A stretch of 64,000 nucleotides of DNA. Origin: Anomaloglossus baeobatrachus (lineage: Eukaryota > Chordata > Amphibia > Anura > Aromobatidae). The stretch is from positions 28,164,940 through 28,228,939 of the forward strand of contig NC_134359.1 in NCBI RefSeq assembly GCF_048569485.1, written 5' to 3'. Of the stretch, positions 11,701 through 21,990 are shown one piece after another. The notes beneath the pieces were generated by a model. That model saw only the letters and a list, made by a program, of their open reading frames with translations, made no database searches and was not told the origin of the DNA. How positions within the stretch are numbered: the first letter of the stretch is position 1; the number at the start of each line of letters is the position of its first letter. The position numbers and the translations under genes are program-made.

Positions 11701-12492
11701 GAGGAAGAAAGAACGGGTAGCACCTCTATGCCACAAACACAGCATGGACTTGGTCCGCATGGCTGCGCAAGACACATGAGTGCCTTTTTGTTGCACTACC
11801 TCCAACATGACAGTCGTATTGTCAAAATTAGAAGTGATGATGACTACTGGATTGCCACACTATTAGATCCCCGGTACAAGTCCAAATTTTGTGACATAAT
11901 TCCAGCCATAGAAAGGGACGCACGTATGCAGGAGTATCAGCAGAAGCTGTTACTAGATCTTAGCTCGGCTTTTCCACCAAACAACCGTGCAGGTGCAGGG
12001 AGTGAATCTCCCAGTTGTAACTTGACAAACATGGGACGGTCTCGTCATCTTCAACAGTCTACCCGTACCAGTAGGACCTTTTCTGGTGCCGGTAACAGCA
12101 ATTTTATGGAATCTTTTCATAATTTTTTTAGACCCTCTTTTGCAAGGCCACCAGAGACAACAAGTCTGACACATAGTCAACGGCTGGAGAGGATGATACA
12201 GGAGTATCTCCAAATGAACATCGATGCCATGACTGTGCAACTGGAGCCTTGCTCCTTTTGGGCTTCAAACCTACAAAAATGGCCAGAGCTCGCAACTTAC
12301 GCCTTGGAGATTTTGTCGTGTCCAGCTGCCAGCGTTGTCTCTGAACGTGTATTCAGTGCTGCTGGGTGTGTGCTGACAGATAAGCGCACGCGTCTGTCCA
12401 GTGACAATGTGGACAGACTGACGTTCATCAAAATGAACAAGTCATGGATCCAGAAGGAATTTACTACCCCTGTGTCATCCTGGGGAGAGTAA
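8767..12492 (+). CDS. hAT-superfamily transposase with N-terminal BED zinc finger (ZBED-like), 1,241 aa
   Basis: It should cut and join its own element's ends in the nucleus. The open frame runs back to 8,527, but the first 80 codons translate array DNA. The ATG at 8,767 has A at -3, follows a splice-acceptor-like site and opens a Gly/Lys-rich basic start (MSGKMTDAGGKGKRRGGKGK), so it is preferred. Seen in order: basic N-terminus; a long Ser/Thr and acidic region (EEHTDEDETQIPDWDD, about 198-213); BED finger C330-x2-C333-x20-H354-x4-H359; RNase-H-like core with D574 (TTDTWTS) and D713 (CDNAANLG); an acidic insert; and the hATC dimerisation region around 1,175-1,230 with E1193 in SERVFSAAG, the probable third catalytic residue. 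It is about twice the usual hAT length, mainly from the N-terminal 320 residues. No stop or frameshift is seen. Confidence 0.93.
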   Translation: MSGKMTDAGGKGKRRGGKGKKGFVRGEGGKAPLSSAEDRPSTSKSKMSTTYRGQSDVLPFLRTRTTGRKVDDGQKRKMLEWISSGPTSALSATSSTASKKHQSSELSSQSHLISPSSEVSISPAQYGGTEMAESAELFSHTIAWESEVCSQATVSTEQEMVCSDAQNLCDSDSGREDQVSEHNVDPLSQTVTPVVIDNEEHTDEDETQIPDWDDNLNIPSGQEEARSEGEGSANTTIDDDVLDPTYCQPPVRHSRRSTEAVEEDATDDEVTLRLPGQSRSTGSTSTTASSATTLPMSIIRGGSTGRMASKPCLAWSFFHIEKDRPTHVICNICHDSLSRGQKLSSLTTSSMNRHMNKYHKSRWEAHRAAMRPSGANHPPPAPSTASARSSSSRTVGTAATPVFPRKTSTTVTATGSLLVRSSVGLEGETSECVQLSQTSIAPTLDEGNIMSPPALSSQTCIFPGTPYSTPSTHSSQISVPQMWSNKRPLPPTHDKAKRLTLSICKLLATEMLPFRLVDTQDFRDLMSVAVPQYQMPSRHYFSKKGVPALHQHVAHNITASLRNSVCERVHFTTDTWTSKHGQGRYMSLTGHWVTMVIDGEGSAAQVLPSPRLVCQSSVCPSSATASASSTSSGSSTSAPSLPGQATSVLTAQKESRTPHYYAGSRAQRHQAVFSLTCLGNKSHTAEELWSALRSEFNKWLSPLKLQPGKAVCDNAANLGAALRLGKVTHVPCMAHVLNLVVQQFLTHYPGLDGLLNRARKLSAHFRRSSAAAERLASLQKSFGLPVHRLKCDVATRWNSTLHMLQRLWQHRRALVQYVMTYSLGQRDAEVGQITLMEWSQIKDLCTLLHSFDMATNMFSADNAIISMTIPVIYMLEHTLNTIRSQGVGQHEGEELQEDSYAQGTTTSRRSRRSSSPTQQAWDHGGQGSTRAHSSRRNVEQGAGEHEEMEDELSMDMEDSADEGDLGQISVERGWGQMSEEERTGSTSMPQTQHGLGPHGCARHMSAFLLHYLQHDSRIVKIRSDDDYWIATLLDPRYKSKFCDIIPAIERDARMQEYQQKLLLDLSSAFPPNNRAGAGSESPSCNLTNMGRSRHLQQSTRTSRTFSGAGNSNFMESFHNFFRPSFARPPETTSLTHSQRLERMIQEYLQMNIDAMTVQLEPCSFWASNLQKWPELATYALEILSCPAASVVSERVFSAAGCVLTDKRTRLSSDNVDRLTFIKMNKSWIQKEFTTPVSSWGE

Positions 12493-15222
12493 ATGCTTGT
12501 GGATTTGGAATGTGCTTGATGCAAATCAAAACATCCTGTTTGCAACTAGGGCCCAAGTGCTGCCACTGATGGGGTGGGTGTCTGTGTGGCCCAATTTTTG
12601 GAAAAAAGGGAGACTCCGCTTGGAGTAACCCTTGCTTGCTGTGTTTTTAAAAGAAGCCAAGATGAACAGAGCTGGGATCAGGAAAGACTTTGCTACCTAC
12701 CCCGGTGTCATCCTGGGGACGGCTAAGAATAGCGTATTTTTGAATGTGCTTGATGCAAATCAAAACATCCTGTTTGCAACTAGGGCCCAAGTGCTGCCAC
12801 TGATGGGGTGGGTGTCTGTGTGGCCCAATTTTTTGAAAAAAGGGAGACTCCGCTTGGAGTAACCCTTGCTTACATTGTTTTTAAAAGAAGCCAAGATGAA
12901 CAAGTCATGGGTCAGCAAAGACTTTGCTACCTACCCCGGTGTCATCCTGGGGACGGCTAAGAATAGCGTATTTTTGAATGTGCTTGATGCAAATCAAAAC
13001 ATCCTGTTTGCAACTAGGGCCCAAGTGCTGCCACTGATGGGGTGGGTGTCTGTGTGGCCCAATTTTTTGAAAAAAGGGAGACTCCGCTTGGAGTAACCCT
13101 TGCTTACATTGTTTTTAAAAGAAGCCAAGATGAACAAGTCATGGGTCAGCAAAGACTTTGCTACCTACCCCGGTGTCATCCTGGGGACGGCTAAGAATAG
13201 CGTATTTTTGAATGTGCTTGATGCAAATCAAAACATCCTGTTTGCAACTAGGGCCCAAGTGCTGCCACTGATGGGGTGGGTGTCTGTGTGGCCCAATTTT
13301 TGGAAAAAAGGGAGACTCCGCTTGGAGTAACCCTTGCTTGCTGTGTTTTTAAAAGAAGCCAAGATGAACAGAGCTGGGATCAGGAAAGACTTTGCTACCT
13401 ACCCCGGTGTCATCCTGTGGACGGCTAAGAATAGCGTATTTTTGAATGTGCTTGATGCAAATCAAAACATCCTGTTTGCAACTAGGGCCCAAGTGCTGCC
13501 ACTGATGGGGTGGGTGTCTGTGTGGCCCAATTTTTGGAAAAAAGGGAGACTCCGCTTGGAGTAACCCTTGCTTGCTGTGTTTTTAAAAGAAGCCAAGATG
13601 AACAGAGCTGGGATCAGGAAAGACTTTGCTACCTACCCCGGTGTCATCCTGGGGACGGCTAAGAATAGCGTATTTTTGAATGTGCTTGATGCAAATCAAA
13701 ACATCCTGTTTGCAACTAGGGCCCAAGTGCTGCCACTGATGGGGTGGGTGTCTGTGTGGCCCAATTTTTGGAAAAAAGGGAGACTCCGCTTGGAGTAACC
13801 CTTGCTTGCTGTGTTTTTAAAAGAAGCCAAGATGAACAGAGCTGGGATCAGGAAAGACTTTGCTACCTACCCCGGTGTCATCCTGGGGACGGCTAAGAAT
13901 AGCGTATTTTTGAATGTGCTTGATGCAAATCAAAACATCCTGTTTGCAACTAGGGCCCAAGTGCTGCCACTGATGGGGTGGGTGTCTGTGTGGCCCAATT
14001 TTTGGAAAAAAGGGAGACTCCGCTTGGAGTAACCCTTGCTTACATTGTTTTTAAAAGAAGCCAAGATGAACAAGTCATGGGTCAGCAAAGACTTTGCTAC
14101 CTACCCCGGTGTCATCCTGGGGACGGCTAAGAATAGCGTATTTTTGAATGTGCTTGATGCAAATCAAAACATCCTGTTTGCAACTAGGGCCCAAGTGCTG
14201 CCACTGATGGGGTGGGTGTCTGTGTGGCCCAATTTTTGGAAAAAAGGGAGACTCCGCTTGGAGTAACCCTTGCTTACATTGTTTTTAAAAGAAGCCAAGA
14301 TGAACAAGTCATGGGTCAGCAAAGACTTTGCTACCTACCCCGGTGTCATCCTGGGGACGGCTAAGAATAGCGTATTTTTGAATGTGCTTGATGCAAATCA
14401 AAACATCCTGTTTGCAACTAGGGCCCAAGTGCTGCCACTGATGGGGTGGGTGTCTGTGTGGCCCAATTTTTGGAAAAAAGGGAGACTCCGCTTGGAGTAA
14501 CCCTTGCTTGCTGTGTTTTTAAAAGAAGCCAAGATGAACAGAGCTGGGATCAGGAAAGACTTTGCTACCTACCCCGGTGTCATCCTGTGGACGGCTAAGA
14601 ATAGCGTATTTTTGAATGTGCTTGATGCAAATCAAAACATCCTGTTTGCAACTAGGGCCCAAGTGCTGCCACTGATGGGGTGGGTGTCTGTGTGGCCCAA
14701 TTTTTGGAAAAAAGGGAGACTCCGCTTGGAGTAACCCTTGCTTGCTGTGTTTTTAAAAGAAGCCAAGATGAACAGAGCTGGGATCAGGAAAGACTTTGCT
14801 ACCTACCCCGGTGTCATCCTGGGGACGGTTAAGAATAGCGTATTTTTGAATGTGCTTGATGCAAATCTAGCTGTGAAGTGTACAACTGGGGCCCAAGTGC
14901 TGCCACTGAAGGGGTGGGTGTGTGTGGGGCCCAATTTTTGGAAAAAAGGGAGACTCCGCTTGGAGTAACCCTTGCTTGCTGTGTTTTTAAAAGAAGCCAA
15001 GATGAACAGAGCTGGGATCAGGAAAGACTTTGCTACCTACCCCGGTGTCATCCTGGGGACGGATAAGAATGGCGTATTTTTGAATGTGCTTGATGCAAAT
15101 CTAGCTGTGAAGTGTACAACTGGGGCACAACTGCTGCCACTGAAGGGGTGGGTGTGTGGGGCCCAATTTTTGGAAAAAAGGGAGACTCCGCTTGGAGTCA
15201 CCTTGCGGTGTTTTACATGACT
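12493..15222 (+). repeat. 234-bp tandem array, 12 copies, behind the transposase gene
   Basis: The string gaatgtgcttgatgcaaat recurs every 234 bp from 12,508 to about 15,083. Units come in two types by their first part, 'gaacagagctgggatcag' (A) and 'gaacaagtcatgggtcag' (B). From 12,632 the order is A, then B B A A A, then B B A A A, so a 1,170-bp five-unit block is repeated. The B-type start resembles the last codons of the transposase gene (aaaatgaacaagtcatggat...). As 234 is divisible by three, each unit shows a 76-codon open frame, which is a side effect. The last two units differ in their second half. Confidence 0.95.
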
Positions 15223-15237
15223 TTAGAAGGGCGTGCC

Positions 15238-15529
15238 ATGCCTATATCTGTGTGTCCTCCTCTTTTTCCTTGTCCAGCTGTTTTGTTTTCGCATGAGTAC
15301 ATGTCCTTGTCACTTTCCCATGTGTTTGTGTTGTGTTGTGAGTTGTTTGTCACCTTTTGGACACCTTTGAGGGTGTTTTCTAGGTGTTTTACTGTGTTTG
15401 TGATTGCCTGCCATTGTTTCCTATGGGCTCGAGTTCGGTTCGTCGAACGTTCGACGAGCCGAACTCGAGCCAGACCCCCCGTTCGGCGAACCGCCTCGAG
15501 CCGAACCGGGACCGGTTCGCTCATCTCTA
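15238..15529 (+). repeat. Right terminal segment of the intact hAT, also present at 21,702-21,990
   Basis: The final ~290 bp run from 'tatatctgtgtgtcctcc' through a pyrimidine-rich part to a perfect-looking hairpin at about 15,426-15,472 (ctcgagttcggttcgtcgaa and its reverse) and the terminal ctcatctcta. A nearly identical copy ends at 21,990, there joined to a transposase fragment. It contains the right inverted repeat (15,518-15,529) and is followed by the target duplication at 15,530. Confidence 0.88.
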
Positions 15530-15537
15530 CACACAAG
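15530..15537. repeat. Target-site duplication, right copy (8 bp)
   Basis: CACACAAG follows the right end of the intact hAT. It continues as tcgtggggacgg, the interrupted minus-strand transposase sequence. It equals 5,331-5,338. Confidence 0.95.
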
Positions 15538-16796
15538 TCGTGGGGACGGCAAGACTTGTGCAGCAGACCCTTCACCATCTATCACCATAGTTACCCAGTG
15601 GCCAGTCAGCGACATGTAACGTCCCTGTCCATGCTTACTGGTCCAAGTATCGGTGGTGAAATGCACCCGTTCACACACAGAGTTTCTCAAGGAAGCGGTG
15701 ATGTTGTGTGCGACATGCTGGTGTAGCGCGGGCACACCTTTCTTAGAGAAGTAGTGGCGACTAGGCATCTGGTACTGGGGCACAGCGACAGACATAAGGT
15801 CTCTAAAATCCTGTGTGTCCACTAGGCGGAAAGGCAGCATTTCTGTAGTCAACAGCTTACAGAGGGATAGAGTCAACCTCTTCGCTTTGTCATGGGTCGC
15901 AGGAAGTGGCCTTTTATTTGACCACATCTGAGGGACAGAGATCTGGCTGCTGTGTGTAGACGGTGTTGAGTCGGGTGTCCCTGGAAAAATGCAGCTTTGT
16001 GAGGAAAGTGCAGGCGGAGACATGATGTTGCCTTCATCCAAAGTTGGTGCTATCGATGTCTGAGAGAGCTGTACACACTCACTTGTTTCCCCTTCCAAAC
16101 CAACTGACGACCTACCAAGCAAACTGCCTGTTGCGGTTACAGTGGTGGAAGTTGTGGGTGGAAAAACAGGTGTGACAGCTGTCCCCACAGTCCTAGAAGA
16201 TGACGAGCGCGCGGATGCACTGGAAGGGGCAGGCGGTGGATGGTTCGCTCCGCTAGGCCGCATTGCAGCACGGTGAGCTTCCCATCGGGCCATATGATAT
16301 TTATTCATGTGACGATTCATGGAAGAAGTTGTCAAACTGCTGAGGTTTTGACCTCTACTAAGAGAACCATGACAAATTTTACAGATCACATAATTTGGGC
16401 GATCTTTTTCTATGTCAAAAAAGGACCTGGCTAGGCAAGGCTTAGAGGCCATGCGACCTGTTGATCCACCCCGAATAATGCTCAGAGGCAGAGTGGTGGC
16501 TGAGGATGCAGTTGTAGACGTGCTACCAGTGCTCCGACTGTGTCCAGGAAGGCGCCAGGTTACTTCGACGTCGGTTGCATCCTCCTCCACCGCCTCTGTT
16601 GACCTCCTCGAGTGTCTGACTGTGGGTTGACAGTAGGTGTGATCTAGAACTTAATCATCAATTGTTGTGTTTGCACTCCCCTACCCCTCAGACCGAGTTT
16701 CTTCTTGCCCTGACCGAATATTTAAGTTGTCATCCCAATCGGGTATCTGCGTCTCATCTTCATCAGTATGTTCCTCATTGCCTATAACCACAGTTG
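15530..16796 (-). pseudogene. hAT transposase pseudogene, N-terminal part, split by the intact hAT
   Basis: Minus-strand residues run from VVIGNEEHTDEDE (about residue 195 of the intact protein) through RLPGHSRSTGSTSTT and the BED finger (CKICHGS...HMNKYH) to the first catalytic block TTDTWTSKHGQGRYMSL and VLPSPRLV, where the insertion cuts it. The rest is at 3,441-5,338. The first ~195 codons are absent; instead a short stray piece (about 16,797-16,850, LLATKMLPFQ-like) joins it to the 220-bp array. Protein identity to the intact copy is very high over this part. Confidence 0.9.
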
Positions 16797-16866
16797 TTGG
16801 AAAGGCAGCATTTTGGTAGCCAACAGTTTGCATATGATGAAAGTCAACCTCCAAGCCATTTCATGC

Positions 16867-19800
16867 CCTTCTAAAAGCATGTAAAACACAGCGAGGGGAC
16901 TCCAACCACAGTCTCCCTCGTTGCCACTAACTGGGCCACACACACCCCACTTGACTGGCATCGGTTGAGCCCCCTTTTGAAAAAGAAAAAGATGCTTTGC
17001 ATGAAGCACTCTCAAAAATACGCGTGCCTTTCCCGTCCCCTGGCTGACCCAGGGGAAGAAAAGTCCTCTGAGAGCCATGACTTGTTCATCTTGGTTCTTT
17101 TAGAGACACAGCGAGGGGACTCCAACCACAGTCTCCCTCGTTGCCACTAACTGGGCCACACACACCCCACTTGACTGGCATCGGTTGAGCCCCCTTTTGA
17201 AAAAGAAAAAGATGCTTTGCATGAAGCACTCTCAAAAATACGCGTGCCTTTCCCGTCCCCTGGCTGACCCAGGGGAAGAAAAGTCCTCTGAGAGCCATGA
17301 CTTGTTCATCTTGGTTCTTTTAGAGACACAGCGAGGGGACTCCAACCACAGTCTCCCTCGTTGCCACTAACTGGGCCACACACACCCCACTTGACTGGCA
17401 TCGGTTGACCCCCCCTTTTGACAAAGAAAAAGATGCTTTGCATGAAGCACTCTCAAAAATACGCGTGCCTTTCCCGTCCCCTGGCTGACCCAGGGGAAGA
17501 AAAGTCCTCTGAGAGCCATGACTTGTTCATCTTGGTTCTTTTAGAGACACAGCGAGGGGACTCCAACCACAGTCTCCCTCGTTGCCACTAACTGGGCCAC
17601 ACACACCCCACTTGACTGGCATCGGTTGAGCCCCCCTTTTGACAAAGAAAAAGATGCTTTGCATGAAGCACTCTCAAAAATACGCGTGCCTTTCCCGTCC
17701 CCTGGCTGACCCAGGGGAAGAAAAGTCCTCTGAGAGCCATGACTTGTTCATCTTGGTTCTTTTAGAGACACAGCGAGGGGACTCCAACCACAGTCTCCCT
17801 CGTTGCCACTAACTGGGCCACACACACCCCACTTGACTGGCATCGGTTGAGCCCCCTTTTGAAAAAGAAAAAGATGCTTTGCATGAAGCACTCTCAAAAA
17901 TACGCGTGCCTTTCCCGTCCCCTGGCTGACCCAGGGGAAGAAAAGTCCTCTGAGAGCCATGACTTGTTCATCTTGGTTCTTTTAGAGACACAGCGAGGGG
18001 ACTCCAACCACAGTCTCCCTCGTTGCCACTAACTGGGCCACACACACCCCACTTGACTGGCATCGGTTGAGCCCCCTTTTGAAAAAGAAAAAGATGCTTT
18101 GCATGAAGCACTCTCAAAAATACGCGTGCCTTTCCCGTCCCCTGGCTGACCCAGGGGAAGAAAAGTCCTCTGAGAGCCATGACTTGTTCATCTTGGTTCT
18201 TTTAGAGACACAGCGAGGGGACTCCAACCACAGTCTCCCTCGTTGCCACTAACTGGGCCACACACACCCCACTTGACTGGCATCGGTTGACCCCCCCTTT
18301 TGACAAAGAAAAAGATGCTTTGCATGAAGCACTCTCAAAAATACGCGTGCCTTTCCCGTCCCCTGGCTGACCCAGGGGAAGAAAAGTCCTCTGAGAGCCA
18401 TGACTTGTTCATCTTGGTTCTTTTAGAGACACAGCGAGGGGACTCCAACCACAGTCTCCCTCGTTGCCACTAACTGGGCCACACACACCCCACTTGACTG
18501 GCATCGGTTGAGCCCCCTTTTGAAAAAGAAAAAGATGCTTTGCATGAAGCACTCTCAAAAATACGCGTGCCTTTCCCGTCCCCTGGCTGACCCAGGGGAA
18601 GAAAAGTCCTCTGAGAGCCATGACTTGTTCATCTTGGTTCTTTTAGAGACACAGCGAGGGGACTCCAACCACAGTCTCCCTCGTTGCCACTAACTGGGCC
18701 ACACACACCCCACTTGACTGGCATCGGTTGAGCCCCCTTTTGAAAAAGAAAAAGATGCTTTGCATGAAGCACTCTCAAAAATACGCGTGCCTTTCCCGTC
18801 CCCTGGCTGACCCAGGGGAAGAAAAGTCCTCTGAGAGCCATGACTTGTTCATCTTGGTTCTTTTAGAGACACAGCGAGGGGACTCCAACCACAGTCTCCC
18901 TCGTTGCCACTAACTGGGCCACACACACCCCACTTGACTGGCATCGGTTGACCCCCCCTTTTGACAAAGAAAAAGATGCTTTGCATGAAGCACTCTCAAA
19001 AATACGCGTGCCTTTCCCGTCCCCTGGCTGACCCAGGGGAAGAAAAGTCCTCTGAGAGCCATGACTTGTTCATCTTGGTTCTTTTAGAGACACAGCGAGG
19101 GGACTCCAACCACAGTCTCCCTCGTTGCCACTAACTGGGCCACACACACCCCACTTGACTGGCATCGGTTGAGCCCCCCTTTTGACAAAGAAAAAGATGC
19201 TTTGCATGAAGCACTCTCAAAAATACGCGTGCCTTTCCCGTCCCCTGGCTGACCCAGGGGAAGAAAAGTCCTCTGAGAGCCATGACTTGTTCATCTTGGT
19301 TCTTTTAGAGACACAGCGAGGGGACTCCAACCACAGTCTCCCTCGTTGCCACTAACTGGGCCACACACACCCCACTTGACTGGCATCGGTTGACCCCCCC
19401 TTTTGACAAAGAAAAAGATGCTTTGCATGAAGCACTCTCAAAAATACGCGTGCCTTTCCCGTCCCCTGGCTGACCCAGGGGAAGAAAAGTCCTCTGAGAG
19501 CCATGACTTGTTCATCTTGGTTCTTTTAGAGACACAGCGAGGGGACTCCAACCACAGTCTCCCTCGTTGCCACTAACTGGGCCACACACACCCCACTTGA
19601 CTGGCATCGGTTGAGCCCCCTTTTGAAAAAGAAAAAGATGCTTTGCATGAAGCACTCTCAAAAATACGCGTGCCTTTCCCGTCCCCTGGCTGACCCAGGG
19701 GAAGAAAAGTCCTCTGAGAGCCATGACTTGTTCATCTTGGTTCTTTTAGAGACACAGCGAGGGGACTCCAACCACAGTCTCCCTCGTTGCCACTAACTGG

Positions 19801-21483
19801 GCCACACACACCCCACTTGACTGGCATCGGTTGAGCCCCCTTTTGAAAAAGAAAAAGATGCTTTGCATGAAGCACTCTCAAAAATACGCGTGCCTTTCCC
19901 GTCCCCTGGCTGACCCAGGGGAAGAAAAGTCCTCTGAGAGCCATGACTTGTTCATCTTGGTTCTTTTAGAGACACAGCGAGGGGACTCCAACCACAGTCT
20001 CCCTCGTTGCCACTAACTGGGCCACACACACCCCACTTGACTGGCATCGGTTGAGCCCCCCTTTTGACAAAGAAAAAGATGCTTTGCATGAAGCACTCTC
20101 AAAAATACGCGTGCCTTTCCCGTCCCCTGGCTGACCCAGGGGAAGAAAAGTCCTCTGAGAGCCATGACTTGTTCATCTTGGTTCTTTTAGAGACACAGCG
20201 AGGGGACTCCAACCACAGTCTCCCTCGTTGCCACTAACTGGGCCACACACACCCCACTTGACTGGCATCGGTTGACCCCCCCTTTTGACAAAGAAAAAGA
20301 TGCTTTTCATGAAGCACTCTCAAAAATACGCGTGCCTTTCCCGTCCCCTGGCTGACCCAGGGGAAGAAAAGTCCTCTGAGAGCCATGACTTGTTCATCTT
20401 GGTTCTTTTAGAGACACAGCGAGGGGACTCCAACCACAGTCTCCCTCGTTGCCACTAACTGGGCCACACACACCCCACTTGACTGGCATCGGTTGAGCCC
20501 CCTTTTGAAAAAGAAAAAGATGCTTTGCATGAAGCACTCTCAAAAATACGCGTGCCTTTCCCGTCCCCTGGCTGACCCAGGGGAAGAAAAGTCCTCTGAG
20601 AGCCATGACTTGTTCATCTTGGTTCTTTTAGAGACACAGCGAGGGGACTCCAACCACAGTCTCCCTCGTTGCCACTAACTGGGCCACACACACCCCACTT
20701 GACTGGCATCGGTTGACCCCCCCTTTTGACAAAGAAAAAGATGCTTTGCATGAAGCACTCTCAAAAATACGCGTGCCTTTCCCGTCCCCTGGCTGACCCA
20801 GGGGAAGAAAAGTCCTCTGAGAGCCATGACTTGTTCATCTTGGTTCTTTTAGAGACACAGCGAGGGGACTCCAACCACAGTCTCCCTCGTTGCCACTAAC
20901 TGGGCCACACACACCCCACTTGACTGGCATCGGTTGACCCCCCCTTTTGACAAAGAAAAAGATGCTTTGCATGAAGCACTCTCAAAAATACGCGTGCCTT
21001 TCCCGTCCCCTGGCTGACCCAGGGGAAGAAAAGTCCTCTGAGAGCCATGACTTGTTCATCTTGGTTCTTTTAGAGACACAGCGAGGGGACTCCAACCACA
21101 GTCTCCCTCGTTGCCACTAACTGGGCCACACACACCCCACTTGACTGGCATCGGTTGAGCCCCCTTTTGAAAAAGAAAAAGATGCTTTGCATGAAGCACT
21201 CTCAAAAATACGCGTGCCTTTCCCGTCCCCTGGCTGACCCAGGGGAAGAAAAGTCCTCTGAGAGCCATGACTTGTTCATCTTGGTTCTTTTAGAGACACA
21301 GCGAGGGGACTCCAACCACAGTCTCCCTCGTTGCCACTAACTGGGCCACACACACCCCACTTGACTGGCATCGGTTGAGCCCCCCTTTTGACAAAGAAAA
21401 AGATGCTTTGCATGAAGCACTCTCAAAAATACGCGTGCCTTTCGCCTCCCCTGGCTGACCCAGGGGAAGAAAAGTCCTCTGAG
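16867..21483 (-). repeat. 220-bp tandem array, about 21 copies, minus strand
   Basis: The string gacttgttcatcttggttc recurs every 220-221 bp from about 17,077. Units fall into three variants around the C-run: gagccccctttt+gaaaaag, gacccccccttttgacaaag and gagccccccttttgacaaag, intermixed. Read on the minus strand the unit is a diverged relative of the 234-bp unit behind the intact gene (VFLRVLHAKHLFLFQKGAQ against VFLNVLDANQNILFATRAQ, then GWV/GVC and W-K/E-G ends). The 61- and 70-codon open frames inside it are by-products. It belongs to another hAT copy whose C-terminal codons lie at 21,484-21,706. Confidence 0.95.
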
Positions 21484-21706
21484 AGCCAGGTCCACATTGT
21501 CAGTGGACAGACACGTGTGCTTATCTGCCAGCAGACCCCCAGCAGCACTGAAGACAGGTTCCGAGAGAACGCTGGCTGCAGGACACGACAAGATCCTCAA
21601 GGCGTACGTGGCGAGCTCAGGCAATTTATCCAGATTGGAAGCCTAAAATGAGCAGGGCTCAAGTTGCACAATAATGGAATCGATGTTTCTTTGCATATAC
21701 TCATAT
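21484..21706 (-). pseudogene. hAT transposase C-terminal fragment beside the 220-bp array
   Basis: Minus-strand residues match the end of the transposase: EYMQRNIDSIIVQLEPCSF, then LATYALRILSCPAASVLSE and VFSAAGGLLADKHTCLSTDN. The next bases downstream on that strand are the 220-bp array, the same gene-end-to-array order as in the intact element. On the other side (21,707) the frame stops abruptly at the hAT terminal segment. This looks like an internally deleted copy that kept one end, the last codons and an expanded array. Confidence 0.8.
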
Positions 21707-21990
21707 ATCTGTGTGTCTCCCTCTTTTTCCTTGTCCAGCTGTTTTGTTTTCACATGAGTATATGTCCTTGTCACTTTCCCATGTGTTTGTGTTATGTTGT
21801 GAGTTGTTTGTCACCTTTTGGACACCTTTCAGGGTGTTTTCTAGGTGTTTTACTGTGTTTGTGATTGCCTGCCATTGTTTCCTATGGGCTCGAGTTCGGT
21901 TCGTCGAACGTTCGACGAGCCGAACTCGAGCCAGACCCCCCGTTCGGCGAACCGCCTCGAGCCGAACCGGGACCGGTTCGCTCATCTCTA
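21702..21990 (+). mobile_element. hAT terminal segment ending at 21,990
   Basis: It is nearly identical to 15,238-15,529, including the hairpin and the terminal ctcatctcta. The following 8 bases (cttaggag) were not found beside a matching left end in the window, so the partner end is lost or lies outside. It is either the right end of a lost + strand element or the outer end of the deleted minus-strand copy. Confidence 0.7.

Larger units (their letters stand above)
5339..15529 (+). mobile_element. Apparently whole autonomous hAT transposon, 10,191 bp
   Basis: The left end reads TAGAGTTGAGCG and the right end, reversed, TAGAGATGAGCG (11 of 12 match). Both are followed by subterminal sequence rich in gttcg/ctcgag palindromes. 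A perfect 8-bp target duplication flanks it. Inside, in order, are a terminal GC-rich part, a TATA box at 5,784, a leader with an 18-copy 138-bp array, a 1,241-codon transposase gene, a 12-copy 234-bp array and a 290-bp right terminal segment. hAT elements are usually 2.5-5 kb, so the arrays more than double its size. The exact duplication, intact gene and nearly identical repeats suggest a recent insertion. Confidence 0.92.

Noticed and set aside
12632-15220. Eleven 76-82-codon frames in a row, looking like a gene family
   Set aside because: They are the 234-bp tandem unit read through; 234 is divisible by three, so every unit shows the same frame. No domain and no start context.
16782-21624. 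Repeated 61- and 70-codon frames on both strands
   Set aside because: By-products of the 220-bp array; their weak resemblance to the 76-codon frames reflects shared repeat ancestry, not protein function.
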